Position numbers and translations under genes: made by a program. Shown here piece by piece: positions 1-7,162 of a DNA stretch of 10,713 bases. Positions within the stretch are counted from its first letter, which is position 1; each line of letters starts with the position of its first letter. Origin of the DNA: an uncultured Bacilli bacterium (lineage in GTDB: Bacteria; Bacillota_I; Bacilli_A; RF39; UBA660); the NCBI GenBank assembly GCA_947628495.1, contig CANRAC010000024.1, positions 1-10,713 on the forward strand, written 5' to 3'. Under the pieces are notes generated by a model. The model saw only the letters and a list, made by a program, of their open reading frames with translations. It did not search any database and was not told where the DNA came from.

Positions 1-2
1 AA

Positions 3-311
3 ATGGGGAATTATTTAATACCTGCTAATTCAAAAAAGTCGAAATTAATTTTAGGATTTTTCAATCCTATAGATTTAATGATTTTTTTGATAGGGGTTGT
101 AATAACTTTAGTGTTGTTGTTTGTGATAAGAACTAGTAACATTTTTCTAATAATATTAATATTACTCCCGGCCTTAATCTCCGCATTCTTAGTAATGCCT
201 GTTCCTAACTATCACAATATGTTAACTCTATTAAATAACATATATAGCTATTTTAGTAAAAGAAAAAAATATTATTGGAGAGGTTGGTGTGCTAATGGCA
301 AAAAACGCTAG
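3..311 (+). CDS. prgI: PrgI-family (VirB3-like) T4SS inner-membrane protein
   Basis: This 102-residue protein probably forms part of the inner-membrane platform of a Gram-positive type IV secretion system and would contact the VirB4 ATPase encoded next. A short polar N-terminus containing IPANSKKSK is followed by two hydrophobic segments, at about residues 22-43 and 46-67. They are separated by a tight turn with Arg-Thr-Ser-Asn, and a basic tail follows. This layout and length, directly upstream of a VirB4 homologue, are typical of the PrgI/VirB3 family; primary sequence is poorly conserved in this family, so context carries much of the call. The ATG lies two bases from the window edge, so its ribosome site cannot be seen and a start further upstream cannot be excluded. 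The N-terminus does look natural for the family. The 3' end overlaps the next gene by 17-23 bases. Confidence 0.8.
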   Translation: MGNYLIPANSKKSKLILGFFNPIDLMIFLIGVVITLVLLFVIRTSNIFLIILILLPALISAFLVMPVPNYHNMLTLLNNIYSYFSKRKKYYWRGWCANGKKR

Positions 312-852
312 TATATCGAAATATTCAGAGGATTGGGTACCTATTAAAAGCATTATGAATGGCATGATTGAATTAGAAAATGGCAATTATGTAACAGGAG
401 TAAAAATAGAATCAAAAGATATTTTCATTCTTGATGCCCAAGCGCAAAACAATGTAATTTATGGAATGCGTAATTTCTATAATGCTATTGACTATGAATT
501 CTGGTTAGTAATAGCCGATAGACCTGTAGATATTAATATTTATCTATCACAATTACAAGTTTTATATTCCCATACTCCTAGTCCAGAAATTAGAAAATTA
601 ATTGATCAAGATATTAATAAAGCTAATTTATTTATGAGTAGTGAGATGAGTGTCGTAGATACGGAATATTACATTTTATTTAAAGAGAAAAAACAAGAGA
701 TTATTCAAAAACGAATTCACAGTTTAATTACCAATTTAGCTAATGCAGGTGTCAATTCTGCCCAAGCATCTAATTCTGATTTACGAATGCTTTTAGATAA
801 TTTCTTAAATGGGGGAACAACAACTAATTTTGGGACGGTGATTAGTTCATGA
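295..852 (+). CDS. VirB4 N-terminal (TraC-like) domain as a separate protein
   Basis: This protein of about 185 residues matches the N-terminal part of VirB4/PrgJ-type proteins (DWVPIKSI..G.I.L.NG.YV near the start, then an alpha/beta region). It has no Walker A or B motif, no signal peptide and no membrane segment. In several conjugation clusters this part is a separate 'TraC N-terminal-like' gene placed before the ATPase part, as here. It probably works with the following protein at the cytoplasmic membrane. The start is uncertain. GTG at 289 sits 5 bases after GGAGAGG (277-283), while ATG at 295 sits 11 bases after it and gives a natural MAKNAS N-terminus. The gene overlaps prgI upstream and shares an ATGA with the next gene, so coupled translation is likely. 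A recent frameshift in a once-fused virB4 is an alternative but less likely explanation. Confidence 0.75.
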   Translation: MAKNASISKYSEDWVPIKSIMNGMIELENGNYVTGVKIESKDIFILDAQAQNNVIYGMRNFYNAIDYEFWLVIADRPVDINIYLSQLQVLYSHTPSPEIRKLIDQDINKANLFMSSEMSVVDTEYYILFKEKKQEIIQKRIHSLITNLANAGVNSAQASNSDLRMLLDNFLNGGTTTNFGTVISS

Positions 853-2633
853 GTTTAAAAAGTGAAATAGCTCCAAAAGGTTTATTATTTAAACCAACAG
901 AATTTGTTATTAGTGATAAATATGCCACTATTTTAACTATAGTTAGTTTTCCTAAATATATTGCCCATGGCTATTTAGCCAATTTAACAAGTATCTCGGG
1001 AGTTAAAGTGGTAATTAAACATATTCCTATTGAATTTTCCACAATGACGAGAATGCTTAATAAAGAAATTGCTGATTTAAAAGTTCGTTATCAACATGAA
1101 AGAGATAGAACTATTCAAGAAAGAATAAGACAAGACTACGAATCAATCGAACAATTCGTTTCTATGCTAGCTTCTACTCAATCTCGAATTTTTGATTTTC
1201 AAATGCATATTATGATTACAGCTAATAATAAAGAAGAATTAGATATGAAAAAAATTCAAGTTCGTTCTTTCTTGGATGCTCTAGGAATGCGGGGAATTCC
1301 TTTGATGTTTGAACAAGAGAAAGTATTAAAATCAATGATTCCAGTATTTCCTAAACAGGATATTGAAGATCGAGTGGGAACACCAATTCCTTCGCCAACT
1401 ATCGCCGCAATGTATCCCTTTGTTTTTGATAGCATAAAAGATCCTGGTTATTCTACTCTTTTAGGAGTTGACTTTTCCGGCGGGGTAGTCTTATTTAATC
1501 AATTTTTATATCAAATAAAAAAAGAACATAATCGAAATAATGCTAATATGATTATTCTAGGTACATCTGGTAGTGGTAAGTCAACCGCTGCTAAATTGTT
1601 ACTTCGTAATCATATTCGCAATAGCTATAAGATAGTAGCCATTGATCCCGAAGGTGAGCTAGAAGAAATGACTCGAAACCTAGGAGGAGATTTTATTGAC
1701 TTAGGTAAGGGTGGAGATTTTGGCATGATTAATCCTTTGGAAATTGTCATGGATGCTGATGAAGAAGAAATCGCTCAAGGACTTGGTTACACAGTCCTAA
1801 CAAGGACTTTACAATCTTTAAAAGCCTTTATGAAATATTATTCTCCTTCTATAGAAGATGATGTTTTAGCTTTATTTAGTGAAGTTGTTCAAGATACATA
1901 TAAACGTTATAAAATTGATTTTGATACTGACTTTTCTCAATTAACATCAGAAGACTATCCAACTTTTGAAGATGTATATGCCACAATTAAAGGACGAATT
2001 TTATCAATGCCTGAACAGACCCAAGAACGCGATATTATGGAACGTTTGGAATTACGAGTTCGTCCTTTAGTTAAAGAATTAAGATATTATTTTACAGGTC
2101 ATACAACGATTAAAATAAATAGTAATTATATTGTATTTAATATTCGCGAATTAATGAATAGTGATGAAAATATCCGTAATGCTTTGTTTTTCAATATATT
2201 AAAATATGCTTGGGGTTTATGCCTAGATAAATCATTAAATACTATAATGATGGTCGATGAAGCCCATGTGCTACTTTCTAGTCGTAATGAGCTTGGCGCC
2301 GAATTCTTAGCGCAAATTCAACGTCGTAGTCGTAAATATAATACAGGTACAATAATTATTACGCAACAGCCTACCGATTTTGCATCACCTAATTTAATAA
2401 TGCATGGTAAAGCTATATTTGATAATGCGTCTTATTATTTAATTATGGGTCTACGTAAACAAGCTGTTGATGATTTAGCTCAACTTGTAGATTTAAATGA
2501 TAATGAAAAAGAAAGAATTAAATATTTCAATCAAGGAGAAGCTTTATTTGTTTGTGGTAGTAGAAGAATGCAAATTAATGTTATATTAACACAAGAGGAA
2601 TTAGATTCCTTTGGAAGCGGTGGCGGATTATAA
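849..2633 (+). CDS. virB4: VirB4-family T4SS ATPase (C-terminal/DUF87-type part)
   Basis: This 594-residue ATPase is expected to energise assembly of, and transport through, the type IV secretion channel. Residues 1-200 resemble the middle VirB4 region, including a charged, probably helical stretch at 65-115. The motor domain follows. Walker A is GTSGSGKST at 238-246, with Lys244. Walker B is TIMMVDEAH, with Asp470-Glu471. An RRSRKYNTG arginine-rich motif lies at 492-500 and a sensor-like IIITQQP at 502-508. The preserved catalytic residues argue for an active enzyme. Full-length VirB4 proteins are usually around 800 residues; this protein plus the preceding one adds up to that size. The start is supported by GGTGAT (837-842) six bases upstream, and the ATG overlaps the previous stop as ATGA. 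Identification as a VirB4 ATPase is secure; naming within the family is less so. Confidence 0.93.
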   Translation: MSLKSEIAPKGLLFKPTEFVISDKYATILTIVSFPKYIAHGYLANLTSISGVKVVIKHIPIEFSTMTRMLNKEIADLKVRYQHERDRTIQERIRQDYESIEQFVSMLASTQSRIFDFQMHIMITANNKEELDMKKIQVRSFLDALGMRGIPLMFEQEKVLKSMIPVFPKQDIEDRVGTPIPSPTIAAMYPFVFDSIKDPGYSTLLGVDFSGGVVLFNQFLYQIKKEHNRNNANMIILGTSGSGKSTAAKLLLRNHIRNSYKIVAIDPEGELEEMTRNLGGDFIDLGKGGDFGMINPLEIVMDADEEEIAQGLGYTVLTRTLQSLKAFMKYYSPSIEDDVLALFSEVVQDTYKRYKIDFDTDFSQLTSEDYPTFEDVYATIKGRILSMPEQTQERDIMERLELRVRPLVKELRYYFTGHTTIKINSNYIVFNIRELMNSDENIRNALFFNILKYAWGLCLDKSLNTIMMVDEAHVLLSSRNELGAEFLAQIQRRSRKYNTGTIIITQQPTDFASPNLIMHGKAIFDNASYYLIMGLRKQAVDDLAQLVDLNDNEKERIKYFNQGEALFVCGSRRMQINVILTQEELDSFGSGGGL

Positions 2634-2638
2634 TAGTT

Positions 2639-2646
2639 AGAAGGTG
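2639..2646 (+). promoter_or_regulatory. Shine-Dalgarno site deciding the start of the NlpC/P60 gene
   Basis: AGAAGGTG lies six bases before the ATG at 2653. An in-frame GTG at 2644 would sit inside this site and have no good ribosome site of its own, so the ATG is preferred. Confidence 0.7.
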
Positions 2647-2652
2647 TTACAA

Positions 2653-3807
2653 ATGCATCAAAATGATAATACAGAAAATTCATCAACCAGTAATTCTAAA
2701 TCTTCAGCTTTAAAAAATAAAGTAGTAGCCGAAGAAGCGGCTGCGGCTGCTAATGCTGTAGCTCCAGGTAGTGGAGCAATTGTAAAAAAGGTTTTAAAAA
2801 CGCCAGCTGGTCAAGATGCCTTAAATCAAATTGCTAGTCCTAAAAGAGCCAATAGTATGGTGCCTGGTCAAATGGTAGGCATTCCTCGAAAAGAGCCTAT
2901 TGAAGCTAAAGAAAATCTTACTGATTCGGAAAGTGAGACGTTAGAGAATAATTTAGAAGAAGATGATAATGATACTGAAGCTACAGATTTTAAAGGTAAC
3001 GTAAATAGTAAAATATTAGATTTTATTACGAAACATCCTCATGTTGCTATTGCAATAGGAGGATTTTTGGCTGCAGTTTTGTTTTCTTTTGTTATTTTAA
3101 TAATTTTAGCTTGTTTTATGAGCATCAATTCAGAAGGAAGTGATGGAGGCTCTTTTAATGGCAGTAAAGTAGGTAATGCCACTTCAACTGAAACATGTTC
3201 GCAACTTTCTGGAAAATCTCTAAGCGAAGCATTAAGTGAACACAATACAACTATTGATGCTTTTAATAATAATATTAAATCAAAAATTGAAAATGCTGGT
3301 TTAAAAACACGCGAAGGTGTTGTCGCCGCGGCTTTATCTATCACTAGTGATTTATGTGAAGAATATAAAATTCGCTTACCTTATGAATGGGGCGGCGGTC
3401 ACGGAAGTAAAATTAGTTTAGCTAGTGGGCAGTGGGGTTCGAAGTTAGCTAGTCCAATTTATGCTAATGATCGTTCATATAATTATTCAGGCTTAGATTG
3501 TAGTGGCTTTGTTTCTTGGGCTATATATAATGGCGGTTATGATTTTTCAGTCGAAGGTTCAGATAGTTTTCCAAATTATGGAACAACTCATCCTATGACT
3601 TCCAGTTTTATTGCGAAACCAGGCGATTTAGTTTTTCATCCCGGACACATTATGATAATTGTTGGTGTTGATGAAGGAGCCAAACAATATAAAGTGGCTG
3701 AGGCCGCTGGAGCTGATGAAGGGATGAGGGTTAGAACAATGTCCTTTGATAGTGATTCCAATCAGATTATAGATATGACAGACTTTTATAGTAGAGGAGG
3801 AGCTTAG
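2653..3807 (+). CDS. Membrane-anchored NlpC/P60 peptidoglycan hydrolase of the T4SS (PrgK/VirB1-like)
   Basis: This 384-residue protein is likely to cut peptidoglycan peptides so that the secretion channel can cross the wall. An N-terminal region of about 125 residues is Ala-rich and then strongly acidic, and probably lies in the cytoplasm. One membrane segment follows at about 130-156, then a Ser/Gly/Asn-rich linker and an extracellular NlpC/P60 domain from about 220 to the end. Visible catalytic features are LDCSGF with Cys283 and PGHIMII with His332; a Pro-Tyr-Glu-Trp-Gly-Gly-Gly-His motif at about 243-250 opens the domain. There is no cleavable signal peptide and no second lytic domain such as a lysozyme-like module, unlike the two-domain hydrolases of Tn916 or pCF10. 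It sits 19 bases after virB4. The final 14 bases carry the ribosome site (GAGGAGGA, 3794-3801) of the next gene. Confidence 0.88.
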   Translation: MHQNDNTENSSTSNSKSSALKNKVVAEEAAAAANAVAPGSGAIVKKVLKTPAGQDALNQIASPKRANSMVPGQMVGIPRKEPIEAKENLTDSESETLENNLEEDDNDTEATDFKGNVNSKILDFITKHPHVAIAIGGFLAAVLFSFVILIILACFMSINSEGSDGGSFNGSKVGNATSTETCSQLSGKSLSEALSEHNTTIDAFNNNIKSKIENAGLKTREGVVAAALSITSDLCEEYKIRLPYEWGGGHGSKISLASGQWGSKLASPIYANDRSYNYSGLDCSGFVSWAIYNGGYDFSVEGSDSFPNYGTTHPMTSSFIAKPGDLVFHPGHIMIIVGVDEGAKQYKVAEAAGADEGMRVRTMSFDSDSNQIIDMTDFYSRGGA

Positions 3808-4497
3808 ATGAAAAAAGTTATCTTTTTAAGTATGGTTTTATTCATGTTATCCGGATGTACAATAAAATATGATTTAGATTTAACAACCCCAAATGCTGCT
3901 ATAGAAAATTTAGAAATATTAGAAACGGATCTTAATAATGAGTACTTTAATACTATTAAAAATTACACAGGAAACATTAGGGCTATTTATAGTGATCAAG
4001 ATTCTGATTCATATGAAAAAGATCCTAATTTAGAATATTATAATGTTACTAATAATAGTGATGATAGTAAAGCTAATTTAATAATCAGTTATCCCTTTAC
4101 AACGGAAGAATTTACTAATTCCAATATCATAAATACTTGTTATGATAATGTTACTTTTTATAATACTAATGATAAAATAGATATTCGGACAAGTAATGAA
4201 TTTTTATGTTTTGAAAAATATATATCGGCGGGGGAAGTGGAAGTTAATATAAAAACTAATCAAAAAATTCTTAATAATAATGCTGATAATATTACAGATA
4301 ATGTCTATACATGGAAAATAAACAGATCTAATGCATATCAAAAACCTATAATTTTGTCTAATATTGAAAATTCAACTCAAGAAGAAACAAAAGAGGAAAA
4401 TACTCAATTAAACTTAATAATTATTTTAAGTGTTATTGGGGCCTTTATAATTGTGATTATTATGGTGATAATTAATAAAAATCATAAATATAAATAG
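3808..4497 (+). CDS. Lipoprotein with C-terminal membrane segment, T4SS-associated, function unknown
   Basis: I do not recognise this 229-residue protein as a named T4SS subunit. It has a lipoprotein signal (MKK, hydrophobic core, LSGC lipobox with Cys17), an Asn/Asp/Thr-rich presumably extracellular domain, and a second hydrophobic segment at about 201-222 ending in a basic tail (KNHKYK). It would therefore be anchored at both ends. The region 115-185 alternates short hydrophobic and polar runs as in a beta-rich fold. The pattern NNADNITDNVYTWKIN vaguely recalls LppM/DUF3153-type lipoproteins, which also often end in a membrane segment; this is a tentative comparison. Cys111 and Cys134 could form a disulfide. 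Its ATG directly follows the hydrolase stop codon, so the two are co-translated. Its position matches that of the VirB8-like PrgL in pCF10, but its topology differs. Confidence 0.8.
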   Translation: MKKVIFLSMVLFMLSGCTIKYDLDLTTPNAAIENLEILETDLNNEYFNTIKNYTGNIRAIYSDQDSDSYEKDPNLEYYNVTNNSDDSKANLIISYPFTTEEFTNSNIINTCYDNVTFYNTNDKIDIRTSNEFLCFEKYISAGEVEVNIKTNQKILNNNADNITDNVYTWKINRSNAYQKPIILSNIENSTQEETKEENTQLNLIIILSVIGAFIIVIIMVIINKNHKYK

Positions 4498-4517
4498 TAT
4501 TTAAGAAAAAAATATTG

Positions 4518-4523
4518 TATAAT
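4518..4523 (+). promoter_or_regulatory. Possible -10 box before the coupling-protein gene
   Basis: A perfect TATAAT lies in the 53-base gap between the lipoprotein and the coupling protein, the only real gap in the operon. It would start RNA near 4530, leaving a leader of about 20 bases with the ribosome site inside. No good -35 box is seen at 16-18 bases upstream, so this may be chance in AT-rich DNA. Confidence 0.35.
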
Positions 4524-4538
4524 AAAATTAAGAAATAT

Positions 4539-4544
4539 GGAGGA
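4539..4544 (+). promoter_or_regulatory. Shine-Dalgarno site deciding the virD4 start
   Basis: GGAGGA lies six bases before the ATG at 4551. An in-frame TTG at 4515 has no ribosome site and overlaps the TATAAT, so translation from 4551 is far more likely. Confidence 0.8.
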
Positions 4545-4550
4545 AAAGTT

Positions 4551-6764
4551 ATGAAATTTCGAATATCCCCTAAAGATTTAATAATTTTTATCATTTTTTG
4601 TATATTCTTATTCTATCTTTGCGCTATTGCTGTCTTAAATTTTTCCTCTTTTGGATTGACAGGAACTTTTTATGGCTTGAATCCTTTTGAAGCTTTTACA
4701 GCTAAATATTTACCAATAACTCTTGTCATGTTTGCCATTGTCTTAATTATAATTTTTGCTAGTGTTTCATCATATATTTTTGATAAAGAAAAGGGCAAAG
4801 GTGTCGGTCTTACTGTAAAGAAAAAAGAAGAAAATGAATATTCGCGTTTTGCTACTGACAAAGAAATGAAAAATGCTTTTGGTGTTAAAAAAATTTTTAT
4901 TAATGACGACAAAACTGATGCGGCGGGCGTTGTTTTAATGATGAATAAAAAAGAATGGTATGTCGATAATAGCGAAAACCATACGTTGGTAGTAGGAGCA
5001 ACAGCTTCCGGAAAAACTACTAGTGTAGTTGATCCATTAGTAATGTCATTAGCTAAAAAAGGCGAAAGTATGGTTTTAACTGACCCTAAGGGGGAAATCT
5101 ATAAAAATCATGCGGCTATGCTTAAAGAAAAAGGATATAATGTAATAGTTTTAAATTTCCGTGATCCCGTTAAAGGTAGTTCTTGGAATCCTTTAACTTT
5201 ACCATATCAACTTTATAAAGATGGTAATGTGGATAAAGCAACAGAACTTCTAGAAGACGTAGCTAATAACATCTTAAAAGAAAAAAATAGTAATGCCGAT
5301 CCTTTCTGGCAAAACTCGGCTGCCGATTATTTTTCTGGTTGTGTTTTAGGTCTATTTGAAGATGGGAAAGAAGAAGAAATTAATATAAATTCAATTTATA
5401 CTATGACAACCCAAGGAGAAGAACGTTTTGCAACTTCGACTTTCATTAAAGAATACTTTACGATGAAAGGCGAAAATTCTTCCCCATATATCTTTGCAGC
5501 GAATGTTATTAATGCTCCTAAGGAAACGCAAGGTGGCCAACTTTCTACTTTTAGGCAAAAGATTCGTATCTTTGCCGCTCAGAAAAATTTAAGTGAAATG
5601 TTATCATTTACCGATTTTGACATGCGCAATATTGGTAAAGAAAAATCTGCAGTTTTCATCGTTATTCATGATGAAAAAACAACTTATCATGCTCTAGCAA
5701 CTATTTTTATTAAGCAACTATACGAAACCTTAATTGATGAAGCTTATAAGCAAGCCAATGGGCGTTTAAAGTATCGTACTAATTTTATTCTTGATGAGTT
5801 TGCTAATATGCCTCCTTTAAAAGATGTTACAAGTATGGTTACTGCTGCGCGTAGTCGTGATATTCGTTTTACATTTATTATTCAGAACTTTGCCCAATTA
5901 AATGATGTTTATGGAGAAAACGATGCTCAGACAATTCGTTCTAACTGTGGTAATTTAATTTATTTATTAACAACCGAATTAAAAGCTTTAGAGGAAATTA
6001 GTAAATTGTGTGGGGTTAAAAAACCCAAAGATAAGGATAAAGCTTTATCTGAAAAACCTTTAGTTACGGTTACCGATTTACAAAAAATGAAAATGAATGA
6101 AGTCATCATCCTTAAAGCTCGTATGAATCCTTTTAAAACAAAATTAGTACCTTCTTATAATCAAGAGGGAATGAAAAAATATGAAAAATCGGAATTTTAT
6201 ACTAGACCTTTAAAAACAGAAAAAATATTTGATATAAAAGAATTTGTTAAAGAAGAAAAAAGAAAAAAGATGTCAGAAGACATGGAAAATGGCAACGCGC
6301 ATGGTATGATGCCTAATGGTATGTTTGGTATGCCTAACCCTGGTTTTGGGGGTCCAATGGGAATGCCAAATCAAATGGGCATGCCACCATTTGGTAATAA
6401 TCTTGCTAATAAAACGCCAATGGATATTGATGCAATGATCAAAGACATCGACGCGCAAATAGCTAAATTAGAAAAAGAAGAAGAAGAGAAAAAACGTCAA
6501 GAAATGGAACAAAAGCAAAAAGAACGTCCAACCTTTGAAATGCCTAAATTAGAAGAAAAACCAAAAATAGGGGAAGAACCGAAAATAACAATTCCCACTT
6601 TTGATTTAAAAAATATGATGGAAGATGAGAAAATACCAGAAATGCCAAAAGAAGCAAAACCCGAGACACAACCAAACATTAAAGTGGATAACGATAGTGT
6701 AATTGTTGATGAACACATTGTGTCTGATGATGAATTTTTTGATGATTTCTTTGGTGATGATTAG
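4551..6764 (+). CDS. virD4: VirD4/TraG-family T4SS coupling protein (ATPase)
   Basis: This 737-residue membrane ATPase should recruit substrate (DNA-protein complex or effector) and deliver it to the secretion channel. Two N-terminal membrane segments lie at about 9-30 and 53-76. The TraG/TraD-type motor domain follows: Walker A GATASGKT (149-156, Lys155), TDPKGE at 177-182, and Walker B NFILDEFANMPPL (Asp415-Glu416), with the family-typical AARSRDI and FIIQNFAQL after it. Residues 584-615 are Met/Gly/Pro-rich. A charged, probably coiled-coil stretch (625-660) and a Pro/Glu/Lys-rich tail follow, ending in DDEFFDDFFGDD. The tail is the part most likely to bind substrate or accessory proteins, and its composition is unlike the ordered core. 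The ATG is chosen on the ribosome site described separately. A terminator follows immediately, so this is the last gene of the T4SS unit. The family call is very secure; the substrate is unknown. Confidence 0.94.
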   Translation: MKFRISPKDLIIFIIFCIFLFYLCAIAVLNFSSFGLTGTFYGLNPFEAFTAKYLPITLVMFAIVLIIIFASVSSYIFDKEKGKGVGLTVKKKEENEYSRFATDKEMKNAFGVKKIFINDDKTDAAGVVLMMNKKEWYVDNSENHTLVVGATASGKTTSVVDPLVMSLAKKGESMVLTDPKGEIYKNHAAMLKEKGYNVIVLNFRDPVKGSSWNPLTLPYQLYKDGNVDKATELLEDVANNILKEKNSNADPFWQNSAADYFSGCVLGLFEDGKEEEININSIYTMTTQGEERFATSTFIKEYFTMKGENSSPYIFAANVINAPKETQGGQLSTFRQKIRIFAAQKNLSEMLSFTDFDMRNIGKEKSAVFIVIHDEKTTYHALATIFIKQLYETLIDEAYKQANGRLKYRTNFILDEFANMPPLKDVTSMVTAARSRDIRFTFIIQNFAQLNDVYGENDAQTIRSNCGNLIYLLTTELKALEEISKLCGVKKPKDKDKALSEKPLVTVTDLQKMKMNEVIILKARMNPFKTKLVPSYNQEGMKKYEKSEFYTRPLKTEKIFDIKEFVKEEKRKKMSEDMENGNAHGMMPNGMFGMPNPGFGGPMGMPNQMGMPPFGNNLANKTPMDIDAMIKDIDAQIAKLEKEEEEKKRQEMEQKQKERPTFEMPKLEEKPKIGEEPKITIPTFDLKNMMEDEKIPEMPKEAKPETQPNIKVDNDSVIVDEHIVSDDEFFDDFFGDD

Positions 6765-6788
6765 AAAACCTTTTTTAAGGTTTTTTTT
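6765..6788 (+). terminator. Rho-independent terminator ending the T4SS operon
   Basis: AAAACCTT (6765-6772) pairs with AAGGTTTT (6777-6784) around a four-base T loop, and the T run continues to 6788. It begins at the base after the virD4 stop codon. The stem is short and has only two G-C pairs, so some read-through into the rhodanese gene is possible. Confidence 0.75.
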
Positions 6789-6836
6789 ATAGGGATTCAT
6801 AATATGCTTAAATTATTCCAAAACATATTTTATATT

Positions 6837-6842
6837 GGTGAT
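6837..6842 (+). promoter_or_regulatory. Shine-Dalgarno site deciding the rhodanese start
   Basis: GGTGAT, an exact match to the downstream half of the consensus site, sits four bases before the ATG at 6847. The in-frame TTG at 6835 and GTG at 6838 overlap it and are rejected as starts. Confidence 0.6.
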
Positions 6843-6846
6843 AAAA

Positions 6847-7089
6847 ATGACATATCAAAATTTTCCTCATGATGGCACTATTATCGATTTAGAAGATGTT
6901 GTTACCTACAATATGGGACACTTACCTAATAGTCAGAATATTCCTTATGATAAATTAATGTTTAATTATAAAGAATATTTAAACAAGAATCAAAAATATT
7001 ATCTTTATTGTACTAAAGGAAGAAAAAGTAAAAAAGCCACTGAAATTTTAAAATATTATGGTTATAATGTAGAACAAATAACTAAATGA
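6847..7089 (+). CDS. Small single-domain rhodanese-like protein
   Basis: This 80-residue cytoplasmic protein has the rhodanese fold signature: IIDLEDVVTYNMGHLPNSQN (the CH2A-type D...E...GH.P.A/S.N pattern) at about 12-31, and the active-site loop CTKGRKS with Cys55. The family carries persulfide sulfur on that cysteine and passes it to acceptors. The loop length fits sulfur chemistry, and its Arg and Lys residues suit an anionic donor such as thiosulfate or polysulfide. At 80 residues it is near the minimum for the family. It lies between two terminators, with no sulfur-metabolism gene beside it, so its physiological partner is unknown. Upstream (6789-6836) I see only weak promoter candidates. 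Expression may come partly from read-through of the T4SS terminator. Confidence 0.88.
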   Translation: MTYQNFPHDGTIIDLEDVVTYNMGHLPNSQNIPYDKLMFNYKEYLNKNQKYYLYCTKGRKSKKATEILKYYGYNVEQITK

Positions 7090-7120
7090 AACGCCGAATA
7101 TTTTTCGACGTTTTATTATT
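7089..7120 (+). terminator. Rho-independent terminator after the rhodanese gene
   Basis: AAACGCCGAA (7089-7098) pairs with TTCGACGTTT (7104-7113) around a five-base loop, with one C/A mismatch in the ten-position stem. A T-rich tail (TTTTATTATT, 7111-7120) follows. The stem begins at the last base of the stop codon. Confidence 0.75.
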
Positions 7121-7133
7121 AATTTTAGTATGA

Positions 7134-7162
7134 TTAAAACATTTATGAGAAGAATATATAAC
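7134..7162 (+). promoter_or_regulatory. Candidate sigma-A promoter for the M16 peptidase pair
   Basis: TTAAAA (7134-7139, four of six matches to TTGACA) and TATAAC (7157-7162, five of six to TATAAT) are separated by exactly 17 bases. Transcription would start near 7169, leaving a leader of about 20 bases that carries the ribosome site AGAGGTGA (7178-7185). Its place after a terminator and before a gene pair supports the call, although AT-rich DNA makes chance matches common. Confidence 0.45.

Noticed and set aside
840..860. Frameshift or sequencing error breaking virB4
   Set aside because: The second protein has its own ribosome site at good spacing and the ATGA overlap is typical of coupled genes. 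Separate N-terminal and ATPase genes also occur in other conjugation clusters.
3039..3344. Minus-strand open frame inside the hydrolase gene
   Set aside because: It lies opposite a well-supported gene, shows no recognisable domain, and reflects the membrane-segment coding of the + strand. The same applies to the minus-strand frames at 4670-4912, 6273-6458, 6497-6718, 6606-6800 and 8097-8291.
6300..6420. Tandem repeat or CRISPR-like array
   Set aside because: The repeated ATG-CC-AA-type bases come from the Met/Gly/Pro-rich coding of the coupling-protein tail. There are no regular spacers or exact repeats.
6808..6836. Promoter TTAAAT-17-TATATT before the rhodanese
   Set aside because: Transcription would start about four bases before the ATG and exclude the ribosome site at 6837-6842. 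Other candidates nearby (CATAAT at 6798, TAAATT at 6809) have poor -35 boxes.
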